NCBI GenBank assembly: GCA_021613535.1
Contig: CP075496.1
Location: forward strand, 14,136,001 to 14,200,000
Origin: Adineta vaga
Taxonomy: Eukaryota > Rotifera
Length of the DNA: 64,000 bases
Reading direction: 5' to 3'
The notes beneath the pieces are model-generated. The model was not told the DNA's origin. It saw only the letters and a list, made by a program, of their open reading frames with translations, and did not search any database. A program made the translations under genes and the position numbers. This document shows positions 12,640 through 24,278 of this stretch, one piece after another; within the stretch, counting starts at the first letter, position 1, and the number at the start of each line of letters is the position of its first letter.

Positions 12640-13843
12640 TCTTTTTTTTCCTATAAAGTGCAGCGATCTAAACACACGTGATTACATAAGTATATTCAAC
12701 TTATTCGATATTTTATCTCTGCAAATAAAATCAAAAGTAAGAATAGTCTTTGATTCTTTATAAGTTAGCTTTTCTGTTTACCATATCGATACACATGTTT
12801 GAATGTTGAAAGCTTTTAAAGTGTAATACATAAGTCTTTTGATAAAATATCTGACTAAATGAATGACAGTGCTTTTTGCATATATCTTTGATATCTTGAG
12901 ATCGTCCTAAAGATATCTGATTATATGATAATCGTACGGAAGGATATAATAAATAATATCAAACAATATGCAAAACGGAAAATTCGTTCGGTGAAATCAC
13001 TTTATGATTTTACAATGTTTTCTAGAAACTCTATATATAAAATTCTGTGAAATATTTTGTCTTATCAATTTGCTCTTCAAAAACTATGCTGTCATGACTC
13101 ATGTAGCTGGTTTTTTATTTGATTTTAAGTTAATCAAATTAGAAAAATCATAGCAACTTAAAACGAAATCTGATTATGTATAGATTCAAAGAAAAATATG
13201 AAGGATAAAGATTTTCTATTTTCACTTATCTTGTTGAATGATCGGAAATTTCATTATATAATTTATGTGAAAAGAAAAGCATTGTTCCATCATTCAAAAT
13301 AAAATCGAAAAGAATTTCAAAAAAAATAAATCACATAGTGCATTGAACATGAAATTTCGTATGAATTGAATATATTGACATTGAAATGTTGATTAATATT
13401 AATAAATCCGAACAGGAATTTAAAAAACCGAATCAGTTCAATTAATAAACGAAATTTTTCGTATAAAGGAAACAATCTTTTTGAATTTAAATAAAAATGA
13501 ATAATATTTTAATTGATAAATACATGCTTTGAACTAAAGAATAAATAATCGAAGAGTATCACGGGTTAACTGATAATTTAAATGAATAGAATATCTAAAA
13601 TTAAGAAAATTCGAACTTATTCAAATAAGAATTATTGATCCTGTTCAATATGTAATCAAGAAACTAATCTAAAAATAAAAGATAAGAGTTATGAGCTAAA
13701 AAAAAGTGTTGTAAATGAACAATACCTATTATCAATGAGTCTTTTTGCGATTTTTTTTATGAAAAATTACACATGTATGATTCTATTTCGTTTTCTAATT
13801 GAAATTCGTAGATTATGGCTGGTGTTAAAACAAACGAAGAAAA
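12640..13843. other. Intergenic, nothing recognised
   Basis: Very AT-rich, with frequent stops in all frames. Short AT hairpins only. No gene, RNA or repeat family was identified. Confidence 0.5.
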
Positions 13844-14254
13844 ATGGTTGGAGATAGTGTGTGTTTGACGAAGAAATCAGATGCAGAAAATAAAAAGAAG
13901 GGTTTATTAGCTGCTACTGATGTAAATATGATTAATTTAACAATTAAAATCGATACAGACTGTACAGAATTAGCATTGACTACAGCACTTGTTGAGATGT
14001 TAAAGTTGGAATATGTTGATACAGTGGAAGTATCATCTAGTACCGACAACAATGTTCCAATAAACCGTTATGGACCGTTGGTCATTTTCTGGAAGGAGTT
14101 GATCTATGATTGTAATGCTTATTGTATGCCATCATTAGATGCACCATTATTAGGTTTAAAACCATTACTTCAATTCAAACCAGATTTTGAATGGGCCAAT
14201 AATACTGTAAAACTCAGTATTTTCTCATTTCCTCAAAAACAATGGAGGAAGTAA
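13844..14254 (+). CDS. Clan AA aspartic-protease-like protein with D-T-D triad
   Basis: An intronless 136-aa ORF. Its layout resembles the small prokaryotic-type clan AA aspartic protease family. LTIKIDTDCTELALTTALVEM fits the strand 'x-x-V-I-D-T-G-F-T-x-x-L-x-L-P', followed by L-K-L-E-Y, an INRYGPLVIFW strand, then DAPLLGLKPLLQF (the A-P-L-L-G-M...L-L signature), and a final strand NNTVKLSIF. The triad reads D-T-D instead of D-T-G: the acid residue is kept but the Gly is lost. Horizontal origin is possible given the prokaryote-like architecture and lack of introns, but unproven. A 31-aa ORF follows directly (14256-14351). It might have been part of the protein. No signal peptide is seen. Confidence 0.55.
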   Translation: MVGDSVCLTKKSDAENKKKGLLAATDVNMINLTIKIDTDCTELALTTALVEMLKLEYVDTVEVSSSTDNNVPINRYGPLVIFWKELIYDCNAYCMPSLDAPLLGLKPLLQFKPDFEWANNTVKLSIFSFPQKQWRK

Positions 14255-14255
14255 A

Positions 14256-14351
14256 ATGATACTTACCATATGTGCAAGTCGTCTCGATGTTGATATCGAT
14301 TCCGTTGCTCAAAGAATTGTTAAAGTTGCACCAAGCTTAACACAAATATAA
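14256..14351 (+). other. Short ORF immediately downstream, possible lost C-terminus
   Basis: ATG 14256 starts one base after the previous stop and reads MILTICASRLDVDIDSVAQR to a stop at 14349-14351. The composition is natural, and it is in another frame from the gene before it. It may be the original C-terminal helix disconnected by a frameshift, or a chance ORF. Confidence 0.25.
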
Positions 14352-15655
14352 TTTGAAAAAAAGAAAAAAAAAGAAGTTAAATTGTTATAACATTCTCTGT
14401 TTATTACAAATAAAAAATCTGACAAAAAATTATTACGTGTAAAGATAGAAGTCGACATAAAAAACAACTTGTAAAGGAAATACAAATACAACAACATTGA
14501 ACTTAGTTTATGACAAAAAAGTGATTGAATGAATCATTGACTTGATTTTTATGGTTGTTTATATTCATTACAATGGTGTTGAACATTAACCAATCGATAT
14601 TTTTCTTTGTAACTTACCTATTAGCTAGAGATCGTTGGTTTACATATTTTTATTGGAATAGTTGTTAGCATACAACTCGTAAGAAACGAAGAAAACGAAA
14701 TTTCATGCGGATAGAATCAAATCAAATTAAGAAAAAATCTTGGATCAATGAATACCGTTAGAATTACTATAGTCATCATAGGTTCAATTGTGATATGTTG
14801 AAACTCTGGTTGGTGTAGTAAAATATTTTTTAAGATACAATCTACTCATATATTGTTCGACAAAGAAATTTTTAATTGGGACGAATTTAACTATGTAAAT
14901 GAGACAATTTAATCTATTATTTTATTTAAAATACGAACTAACATAAATCAATAGTTTGTAATATGAAAAATGTCTTTTTGTCTGGATAAATATACATAAA
15001 TCATTTCTACACGAGTTTGTGTATCATTTTTTTAATTATCAGTATCAAATAACAAAGTTGGTAGCAATTTAATATTCATATTCTGTCAACAGTTATTAGA
15101 AAACAGAAATCTCACTTATGGAATTACTATTGTGACACTGGAATCATTGTCTTTGAATGTAATTAATCATAGCGTAACAACAGATGACGTCTGAATGTCA
15201 ACATCGAAAACTGTATAGGTTGCTCACAAATAGAAATTTTCTATTATCTTTTTATGTAGTGCAACGACTACGAAACGTCGAATATCTTATTTGCAGAACA
15301 TTATAGATTTACTCTCAACAATCTAAAATCAGGTTTCATAGTACATGATAATGCAGTTACCACTTCTTTTATAACAAAATTATAATAATTCTACATGCCT
15401 ATTCCATGTATTCTTGATGTTTCTTTTCGATAAAAAAAAGATATTATTCAAGTCTTTTACTCGAAAAATGAAAATCTATATGTAGATAGATTATTAATGA
15501 ATACTTTTTTATGCTTGCTGAATGTTTCATTTTAATTTAACTATAAAAAAAAGAACTTTGAAGAAATCATCAAAGAAAAATATTCAAAACACATTCATAG
15601 AACATTTTCAATCGACTAGAGATATGTAATACATTTTAAGAATAAAACGAACTAT
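14352..15655. other. Intergenic between convergent genes, nothing recognised
   Basis: AT-rich. No coding frame with splice support and no repeat family was seen. Confidence 0.5.
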
Positions 15656-18095
15656 TTATGAGTCGGAATTCGTCTCATCGGTTAAACCTCGTCGACGATT
15701 AATTAAAGCACGTTGCCATTCAGGTCTTCCTGTTGCTGATGATGTAGATTGAGAAGATGAACTGATAAATTGATGAGATATCGATGTTGGCATAGCAGAT
15801 AAATGCTAAATTTTATTATTACAATGAATTTTTATTGATTTTATTGATTTGTTTCACTTACGGTTACATATCCTGTTCTTTGCCATGATCTATTTTGATC
15901 AGTTTTTTCCGATAGAAGTACAGGTGCTCCTAACGATTGACTTTGCCGAGATCTTCGATTGCTGAATTTATCATTTGCATTCTCTGTTTCTCTTATATCT
16001 TAAAAAAAAGAAGAAAAAAAAATTCGTTTCATAAAAAGATATTTTTTCTCTCGTTCTTACTGTCTCTTCCAACTTTTCGTAAATTCGATCCAACTCTTCT
16101 AGAAAAAAGAAAAGGAAAGGAGAATATTTCGTTCGATATTTCTTATATATCGGTGAAATGAAAGAAAAAAAAACTAACTACTGAATATTTTCCCCATATG
16201 TTAGTCATGCAAACTAGCGAATGAATATCCTACCTATAATATTTAGTTTATCTTTAGAAAGAAAGAAAAAGTATTAAAAAAATATATCATTTGCAAAAAG
16301 AAACAAACAAACTTACTCGATTTCTTCTTGAAATGCTTGTGCTGTCATATTGCTATTTCGAAGCCATGGTGCATATGTTTGTGATGGTAATTTTGCTCGT
16401 TTTCGATTTCCACTAAGTTGATTTAATGAATCCATACTATGCATAAGTACATTGTCATTCATTGATATTTCACGTCGAGATGCATCATGTTTTTCTACTC
16501 GAGCTCGAAGTTCCGAAAGATCAAAACGTGAATTGATTAATTTGTCCGATGAACTTGTAGTATTATGATAATCTGATTCCGAAACTAAATCATTTTCTTC
16601 AACCTGATTCGATGCATCATATCGTGAAATATTACGTTTTTTCACAACCAATCGAACAACAGTGGCATTTTCTAATTGAATTTTCTTACTATTTTTGGAA
16701 GATTTCTCCGGAAATAATGATGGATTATCACGATGACGAAGATAATAAGCCAGTTCTCGATAACCATATTGTTTAGCTGAATCAATTGCTGTTAATTGAG
16801 CATTATTACGTGTAGTTATTAAACAACCAGCACGTTCTATTAGTATATCACAAGCACCTTGATGACCATTTTCAGCTGCCTAAAATCAATATAAATGATA
16901 TAGTTTCTTATTACTCATCTCATAATTGATAAAACTGAAGGTTAAGTCCTTGAAAAACATCTGATAGTTGTTTCAAATGATTATTGAAAACAAATTGAAT
17001 CGAAGAAAAAAGAAAGTCTATACTAACCACATGTAATGGAGTATTTCCATCACTTGATTTCGTAATTCGAGCTTCTCTTTCTAATAAATAAATTAAAATT
17101 GGTTCACTTCCACTAGCAGCTGCATAATGAAGAGGTGTATTATTTCTATAATCAACAGCATCAGTCGTAGCATTGAGTTTTTCTACCTAATATACAAACA
17201 AAACAATTTTTAATAAATTCCTTAATTGATTTAATTATACCATCCATTGAACAATACTAAGATGTGCATATTGACAAGCTAAATAAATTTTATAAATAAG
17301 AAACGCAAAAAGTTGATTCTATCTTACCAATATGCAAAGAATTCAATCCATTTTCGTTTGTTAATTTATAATTTCCTCCATGTGAAGCTAAAATTTTCAC
17401 GGTTTCCAATGAACCATGTTGACAAGCAAGATGCATTGGTGTTAAAAGAGCTGTTGTCTGTTCATTAACTGTATCTGGTGCTGTAGCTAATAACTTCACA
17501 CAATTTTCATGACCTGATGAAGCAGCATAATGAATCGATTGAAAACTATTATAAGAACGGACATGAGCATCAGCAGCTTCATGATCAATTAGATAATTCA
17601 GAGTTCGTATTGAACCGTAAGCAGCCGCTAAGAACGAAGAAAAGAAAACATTTCAAGGAGAATAGAAAATAATTCGATTTATTTATTACCAAGATGTAAT
17701 AAATTATTTCCATGACCATCACGACTTGTCCAATGAATTTTTTCGGAAAAATTCTGTCGTTTATTTAATTTTTGATATTCAAATATATAATGAAGTGTTT
17801 GAACTTGATCACAAACAGCAGCATCATGCGCACATGTAGCACCATGTTCTGTACGTAATTGACTTAAATCTAAATGTTTATTTTCTATTAAATATTCTAG
17901 AATATTAATGTGACCATAACGAGCAGCATAATGAGCTAATGTTGCACCTTGATTATCTCGTATTGATGGAATTTCTGATGAAGATATTGAATCTAAATTG
18001 ACTCGTAATGTTTTTAAATCACCTTGTTCAGAAGCAGAAAATAAAATGGCATTTTCATTGGAAATTAAACGATCGTTTTTCTTTGCTAAAGCCAT
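15656..18095 (-). CDS. ESPN: Espin-like ankyrin-repeat actin-bundling protein
   Basis: Espins cross-link parallel actin bundles in microvilli and stereocilia (family knowledge). The eight-exon model is 18095-17690, 17627-17328, 17278-17241, 17186-17028, 16879-16317, 16098-16061, 15998-15862 and 15805-15656. It totals 1791 nt (596 aa), all in phase. About nine N-terminal ankyrin repeats follow the espin layout: MAL start, SIRDNQGATLAHYAARYGH, EHGATCAHDAA, NGLNSLHIG, NNTPLHYAAASG, DGNTPLHVAAENGH. The middle is Ser/Arg-rich and probably disordered. The C-terminus GRPEWQRALINRRR resembles the PEWKRQ segment of the espin actin-bundling module. Vertebrate espins carry proline-rich stretches, which are missing here. 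An acceptor-like tctttag lies about 25 bp before the ATG. Confidence 0.8.
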
Positions 18096-18120
18096 TGAAG
18101 AATCAAAGTTTACATTTTAT

Positions 18121-18122
18121 CT
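18121..18122 (-). other. Candidate trans-splice acceptor before the espin-like gene
   Basis: Minus-strand cttctttag is followed by ATAAAATG... and then the main ATG at 18095. The spacer holds a short upstream ATG that meets a stop at once. Confidence 0.4.
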
Positions 18123-19764
18123 AAAGAAGACAAAAAAGAAATGAGCGACACTCAAATTCAACAATATAAATGACGTTCTTTTATTGTCGTTTCTTATCAA
18201 ATGTTAAATATGTGTCTGTTTAATAAAAAAATAATCAATTGATTAATTTTCTGTCAAAGAAAAAACGAATCTTTTTTTTTCTCTTCTTCTATTCATGTCT
18301 AGATTATAAGATACATTAAATAAATAGAACGAGTTATTCAAGGTTAAGAATATAAAACAAATTTGTTATCTTTCTTTTTATCTACCTTTTTTTGTCATTT
18401 ATTCTTTAACTCTCTCTCTCATCAAATTCAAGTAGAATCGGAATAAAAGAAAGAAATATACGAGTTCAACTGTACCATGATCCGAAAGAAGAGATTTTCT
18501 TTGATAATCTTTACCATAAGTAAAAGAAAATGGAATGACTGCAGATGTTCCAAGGACAATGATAAAATGATTCACATCCGAAAGAAAAAAAAAGTAGCAC
18601 ACAGGTAGTCTTATTCTCAAGAACATCCACTAAATTATATAGACGATAGAGGACTCTCGGAGAAATATGAAAGGAAGGAAGAGAAATATCTATTCACCGT
18701 GTCAGAACAAAGAAAATTTTAAGAATGTTATAAACATATTATTCATTTTATGATTTATAGACTTCTTTCTTTTTCAAGTATGTTATATATTTTATATCAA
18801 GTTTTTCATGGTCATAAAATGAAGATAGACAATTTCGTCGATTTCCAATAGAAACGAGTTTTTCGTATGATTTCGTTGTTAAAATTTATTGAAAAATAAA
18901 TCTCTTTTTTGGTACATTTATGATTTTATGATTAAAATGAGTATCGAAGTATAGTTATCTTCATAAGAATTCTTATTTATCCGAATATCATCGTTCATCT
19001 GAACATAAAATTTCATTCAAATGTTTAAACAAACAGTTTGATCTCTTCTTCACAAGAAGATTTGTCCTATCCTATGTAGGTGAGTGTTAATTGAAGTTAA
19101 AAGAGTCGGTTATAATAATCACACACTGAGACAAATTTCATACTGATGAAAATCAAAGATTACAAAATTCATTTACCGACTACGGGAAAAAAAAGAGGAC
19201 AGAATGTTCATATGAGAACATAAAAGATAATTGTCTCCTCATGGAATTCATACATTAAGAACAAGAAGAAATACAACGCGTCACCATGTTTAATATATTT
19301 TCCGAAAGCAATCTCGTTTTCATTCGCTACAATTGAAATAATGTAATCGAGGTCATGTACAGGTCATTGAAAAGAAAAACAAAATATTGCTTTTTCCTTC
19401 AATATTTCTCACCAATAACAAATCGAGAAGATATTTTCCATACATAAGGTCATCTAATAATTTTCAAGTTCGAATAGAGGTGAAAGATATTTTTATGAAA
19501 ATAAAAAGACAAAATTGAATTCTGTTGATATGTTAAACGTTTATTTATTTCGACAAAAAAAACAGATCGTCTAAACTAATCATCGTTTTGTTTTATCTCA
19601 CTCAACACACATGTTTTATTTCGTTTTTTTTATACAAGATTTGACACTCACTCACACACACACACAGAGAAATGTTGACGCTCGTTATTTTTTTAATGTT
19701 TTCAAGAATATCTGACAACTACGAAACTACATGAAAAGTCTTTTTTTAATGCATAATTGTGAAT
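18123..19764. other. Intergenic 1.6 kb, nothing recognised
   Basis: AT-rich sequence with C/T and A runs and a CA-repeat near 19648-19663. The part next to 19764 is the 3' flank of the histone gene. No stem-loop of the replication-dependent histone type was recognised in the first 100 bp past the stop. A poly(A)-type 3' end is therefore likely. Confidence 0.45.
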
Positions 19765-20674
19765 TTATTTGGCTGCTTTCTTTGGTGAGGCAGCTTTTTT
19801 TGGAGCTTTGGGTTTGGCAGCTTTCTTTGCAGCAGCTGGTTTTTTTGTTCCGGCAGCTTTGGGCTTTTTAGCGGTAGTTGCTTTTTTAACTTTAGGTTTT
19901 ACGACTTTTTTTGTTGCAGTTTTTTTTGCACCAGTTGATTTCGTTGCACCTGCTTTTTTGGCTTTAGCTAAAAGAGAAAAATCAAACAATAAAAACATTG
20001 AAAGGAAATTTTGATTGAAAATCTTTACCTTGCGTGGGTTTTTTTGTTACACCAGCAGCTTTTGGTTTTGAGCTTGATCGTGATTTTGTAGCTTTAGCTT
20101 TCTTTGGTTTAGCAGCAGCTGGAGCGGCAGCAGTAGCACCAGTTGATGGTGTTGCTGTTGTTGCAGCTGATGTTGTTGCAGAATTATTTGTATTTGCAGC
20201 AGTTGCGACTTTTTTGGCTGGTTTAGTTCCAGCGGATTTTGAACGAGCACGTTTCTTTGTGCCAGCTGCAGATGTTGTTGAGCCAGTTGGTTTTTTTGTT
20301 TTGGTTGATTTCTTTTTCGCTGGTTTTGCATCACCTGTTGCTAATTTAAATGAACCACTTGCACCATTACCTTTGGTTTGCTTGAAATATTTGGCTTTAA
20401 CACCATTTTTAAGAGCTAATTTAAGATGTTGATTTGCTTGAGCAGGATCAAGATGATAATTAGCCAAGACAAATTTAAGAATAGCAGCACGTGAACTTCC
20501 ACCACGATCATTTAAAGATTTTAATGCGGCTTTAATCATATCGGAATATTTTGGATGTGATGATCCTTGTGCTGATTTAGCTTTTGTTGGTTTTTTTGCG
20601 GCTTTTTTCGGTGATGCACTTGTATTGGCAACATTTTGAACGGATGAAACTGGAGCTGATGTACTTTCGGTCAT
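19765..20674 (-). CDS. Linker histone H1
   Basis: Binds linker DNA and compacts chromatin. Two exons, 20674-20029 and 19967-19765, give 282 aa. A short N-tail is followed by a winged-helix globular domain at about residues 37-112: SSHPKYSDMIKAALKSLNDR, GGSSRAAILKFVLANY, LKLALKNGVKAKYFKQ, ending GASGSFKL. The tail is very long and rich in Lys/Ala/Pro, with SPKK-type motifs at the end. The coding intron lies in the tail. Two further 5'UTR introns are likely: donors at about 20871 and 20742, acceptors at about 20810 and 20692. Introns and an apparent poly(A)-type 3' flank suggest a replication-independent, somatic H1. Confidence 0.93.
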
Positions 20675-20929
20675 TTTTGATGTAAAGTTCTATTGAAATA
20701 AACAATTTATTCATGTATAATACTGAAATGAAATCAACTAACCTGATGAGAACTGTTGGGTTTAATAGATAATTTGTGTTGTTGAAAATGAAAAGTGAGA
20801 GATGAACTCTGTAGAAAAGAATTCAATAAATAAACAAACGAACAAACAAAAAAAGAAGAAAACACTTACCTAACGTTGTAGCTTGCACGTTGTTATATGA
20901 AATTAATGATGGTTGTGCATGGATATATA

Positions 20930-21631
20930 TATAGATCGTTCGTATCGACTCTCACTTGGGACATGTCTTTGTTCGAATTCTTTTCTCTTTCCTTTCCTTC
21001 GTTTCTCAACCAATTGTTTTGGAAGAGAAATTGATAGAAATTTTTTTGTTCTTTCGATATTTGATGAAATTTCGAAGATTTACGGAAACGATTTCTAATA
21101 CATTTTATATCATTGAATAGAGAACTATTTTTTCTATAAGATAAGCGAAAAATATTTGTAGAATTTTGTTAATTTGATCGAGTTTTAAAGGCAAAAAGTG
21201 GAAAAAACATGAATGAATCGAGTAGATTTTGAGAATATTTTCGATTTTTCGCCGGGAAAACTTTTTCAAACTAAAATCAAACTAAATAGAATCGATAGAG
21301 AAAAGTTTCCTTTACAATTTCATATAAAAATCTCCTTAATTTTTCAATAAAAATCGCATATTTTAATCAAAACAAGGTCGATGAACACGAACAACTTGCG
21401 TTTTTTCATCAGAACTTTTCTCAGAAAATTTCACAGAAAAACTTTTAAAAATTTCTTAAGATTTTCGTATTAAGAAATTCACTAAATATTCTCGTTAAAT
21501 CAAACAAATATTTCTACTTTTATACCCCAATATTACATTACTCAATCGAAATACATCTCATTCGTTTGATAAACAAAATATGTACTTAAACAAAGATAGG
21601 ATAATATTTGACAAAACAAAAAAAAACAAGA
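20930..21631. other. Intergenic 0.7 kb, nothing recognised
   Basis: AT-rich spacer between the 5' side of H1 and the 3' side of the GPCR gene. It contains a short ATATAT run at 20924-20930 that could belong to the H1 promoter. Nothing else was seen. Confidence 0.4.
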
Positions 21632-22549
21632 TTAAACATCAGTTTGTATTGATTCATTTGTCCATCGATTAATTTTTGTAAGAATAAATGTTCGAATGGG
21701 ATTCGTAAATTGAAATAAAGCAATAATTACAAAGACTAATGAAAGATCAACAAAGAAAAACGCAATACGAAAATGATATTTTGGTGGTAAACGAAAAAAT
21801 GATAGAAAATAAAAGAATGTATAAGGTAAACCAAGTGTAATAAGAAAGATAACAAGAAAAACAATTCGACGTACCATTTGTAATTCACGTTGTGCACGTA
21901 ATAGTTGATTAACAGGTGTAATGATTTGACTCATATATTGAATATATCGAACTAATTTAAAATAGATAAGTATTATGAAGAAAATCGGATTTAAATATGC
22001 TAGAAAACATGTATAAAATATCCATAAATATTGTTGAAATGGCATATGACAAACTTGATTATTAAGATCATATTGAATTTGATTTGGAAATAGAAATGGA
22101 AATGGATGAAAAATAGAAAATATCCATGTTAAACAAATCAAAAAGAATTGAAATCGTTCGGATTGATAAAATGTTCGTGAAGGATAAACAACATTCATAT
22201 AACGATATATACTTTGTAATAAATATGAATGACTTCGAACAGCAGATATCGCATAACTAAGATAACCACGAAAAATACAATACGAATCTTTTGTTGAACT
22301 TTGTTTCCAATCATTTTGAAATGTAAATAAAACCATACTCAACATAATTCCTGCAAAGAATGATTCCGAAAGAAAAGAATTACAAAGAAGCATCATAGAG
22401 ACAGTTCGACATTTTTTATCATAAATAATTATAAAAAAAAATAATAAAGCAGTAAAACAAACAAAACTTGTTGATACAATCATTAATAGATCAATCGGAA
22501 TAAACCAAAATTCATTTGTGATTTTTCGAGAACTATTCTCATATAACAT
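21632..22549 (-). CDS. Orphan rhodopsin-like GPCR, 305 aa
   Basis: An intronless seven-transmembrane protein. Hydrophobic segments start at about residues 17, 51, 95, 132, 174, 227 and 265. An extracellular disulfide pair is likely between the Cys of SYCIFRGYLS at the start of TM3 and the Cys of NNQVCHMPF in loop 2. The TM3 end reads SIYRYMNVVYP, so the DRY motif is YRY. TM7 ends QFTNPIRTF, a weak form of NPxxY. The N-terminus is very short, with one NSS sequon. The ligand is not predictable. Single-exon divergent receptors like this form large lineage-specific families in rotifers (inference). An acceptor-like ctttttag lies 11 bp before the ATG. Confidence 0.8.
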   Translation of the reverse strand: MLYENSSRKITNEFWFIPIDLLMIVSTSFVCFTALLFFFIIIYDKKCRTVSMMLLCNSFLSESFFAGIMLSMVLFTFQNDWKQSSTKDSYCIFRGYLSYAISAVRSHSYLLQSIYRYMNVVYPSRTFYQSERFQFFLICLTWIFSIFHPFPFLFPNQIQYDLNNQVCHMPFQQYLWIFYTCFLAYLNPIFFIILIYFKLVRYIQYMSQIITPVNQLLRAQRELQMVRRIVFLVIFLITLGLPYTFFYFLSFFRLPPKYHFRIAFFFVDLSLVFVIIALFQFTNPIRTFILTKINRWTNESIQTDV

Positions 22550-22560
22550 TACGAAGAATT

Positions 22561-22562
22561 CT
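22561..22562 (-). other. Candidate trans-splice acceptor before the GPCR gene
   Basis: Minus-strand tttctttttag precedes the GPCR ATG by 11 bases. A single-exon coding region behind a 5' acceptor fits trans-splicing or a 5'UTR intron. Confidence 0.4.
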
Positions 22563-24278
22563 AAAAAGAAAGAATAACAATATTTATAATAATTTATTCA
22601 AAAATGAAGACTTAATTAAACTTTTTCTACTCCTCTATAATTAGTATTTTATTTCGAATAGGTATAATTATTCTACTGAAAGGCTTCTCTTCCGTATTTG
22701 ATGAGTGAAGATAAACAAATGACAGCTTATATTTTTAATGCGATATAGTCCTGCACGAGTTTTCTTTTTCTTCCTTTCTTTCTAACTCAATGCACGCATA
22801 TAAAATTCTCATTTTCTGATGTGATCATCATCATCATCATAAGAAACCAAATTGAGAAAATTTGTCATCGATGACATTCAATTCGTAAACAGGATTTTGA
22901 TTATGAAGTTGTCAAGAAGAAGAAAATACGTTTCCCCCTTGTGACGCATGGTCAAACTAATGAATATTTATTTCTTTTTTTACTAATCTCTATTTTTCAT
23001 CCAATGATGATGCATCAAGGGGAAACGGCAGATTCCAGTATTCCGGAACTCCAAACCTATGGGAGTCCATGGAGTCCGTGGAGTCCTGGAGTCTGCTGTT
23101 TCTCCCTTGTGATGCATGGTCAAACTAATGAAAATTTATTTCTATTTTTACTAATCTCTATTTTTCATCTCAACAACTCGATAATCACAATCTAAAGGTA
23201 CAGTCAAAATGAAATTTATAATCTAAATTGTTGATGCTTCAATCTTTAATTGATCACTTCTCAAAAAAAACTCGATAATCACTTAAATGACAAAGAAAGG
23301 TGGGGCTTTTAATTCTTGTCCTGATGTTCAGTACAGCCGAGAGTAAAAAACATTTCTTACTTTGATAAAGGTGTGTATTAAAGTCTACAAGACATTTTGT
23401 ATAATCTATCGTAAGAAGTGATGTAATATCATGTATGATCTATTTAAATTAGAAAAAAAAAATAACTTCATGACAGATTATTCAACTTGACGATGATCAA
23501 TGTTGTGTTTAAACTTATTCTTAGATGATAATCCTTTTTTAACAATCAATAATAACGTATTGATTCATACTGCTTGTTACTAATTGTCGAAATTCTGAAA
23601 TATATCTATACATTTGATTACTCATAGACGAATGATATGAATTATATCGAAAATAATTGAATTCTTAATAAGATTAATCAATGCATTTTATATTGATTTG
23701 TTCAGTATTAATGTGATCTATGAATAATTTTGAAAAAAATTTTCATTCCTTAAGTTAAATAATATTTCCTATTAATGAATCTATTAATAAATTATATGAT
23801 TAATTCGGTTTTATATTGAAGATTTTAATTAAGAGCGCTAGAAAGGTAATCGCTTGTGAAATAATCATCTATTAATGAAGACTTAGGAAAAAAGTGCATT
23901 TTCATATCAGAAATAATGTTTAAAAAAAAGATAAGAGAAATTGTTATAAAGTACTTCAGCGAACATATATTCCTGTGTCTTATACGCATATTCTATTGAA
24001 TGGAACGTACCAGGAGTTTAAGGTAGAATCGGATGGAATGAAGTTTTTATTGCTTCGATTACGATTACATTGTGGAAGAAGTGAACTAGTTGTCATTCCG
24101 ATCGCGGTTCATCTTAATTCGTTTTATAACATATAATTATATGTCAAATTTGACAGTTGTCTTCATTTAACCGATTCAACAAGATACATCTTTTCTTATG
24201 ATTCTCATCTTCTAAATAAGTGTGATTATGTTTTATTAGATTTATTATTATTTATTGAAAAGAACTGATAGTTATAGT
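22563..24278. other. Intergenic 1.7 kb with one repeat structure
   Basis: Apart from the inverted-end and direct repeats at 22929-23169, the stretch is AT-rich without genes. Many stops in all frames from 23200 to 24270. Confidence 0.5.
22929..23169. repeat. Small inverted-end element between 66-bp direct repeats
   Basis: A 66-67 bp direct repeat (22935-23001 and 23104-23169, nearly identical, containing 'gcatggtcaaactaatgaa') flanks about 100 bp. That insert begins and ends with a 22-23 bp imperfect inverted repeat (23017-23038 against 23086-23108, 'aagggGaaacGgcaga' type). Between the arms are three or four iterations of TGGAGTCC. The first direct repeat also pairs inversely with 23005-23025. 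It resembles a miniature non-autonomous element or snap-back duplication. Confidence 0.65.

Larger units (their letters stand above)
10690..12640. repeat. Tandem duplication, unit about 1 kb, two copies
   Basis: Two adjacent copies (about 10690-11650 and 11735-12640) align over the coding region and both flanks, offset by about 990-1050 bp. Shared noncoding landmarks include 'tattggtatgaacaaaca' downstream and 'tattcgaggtattaaattca' with a TGACGTCA upstream of each ATG. Coding parts are better preserved than flanks, which suggests both copies were kept under constraint. Confidence 0.9.

Noticed and set aside
20034-20432. Plus-strand 132-codon frame rich in Ala/Phe/Val
   Set aside because: Antisense of the Lys/Ala codons of histone H1; composition artefact.
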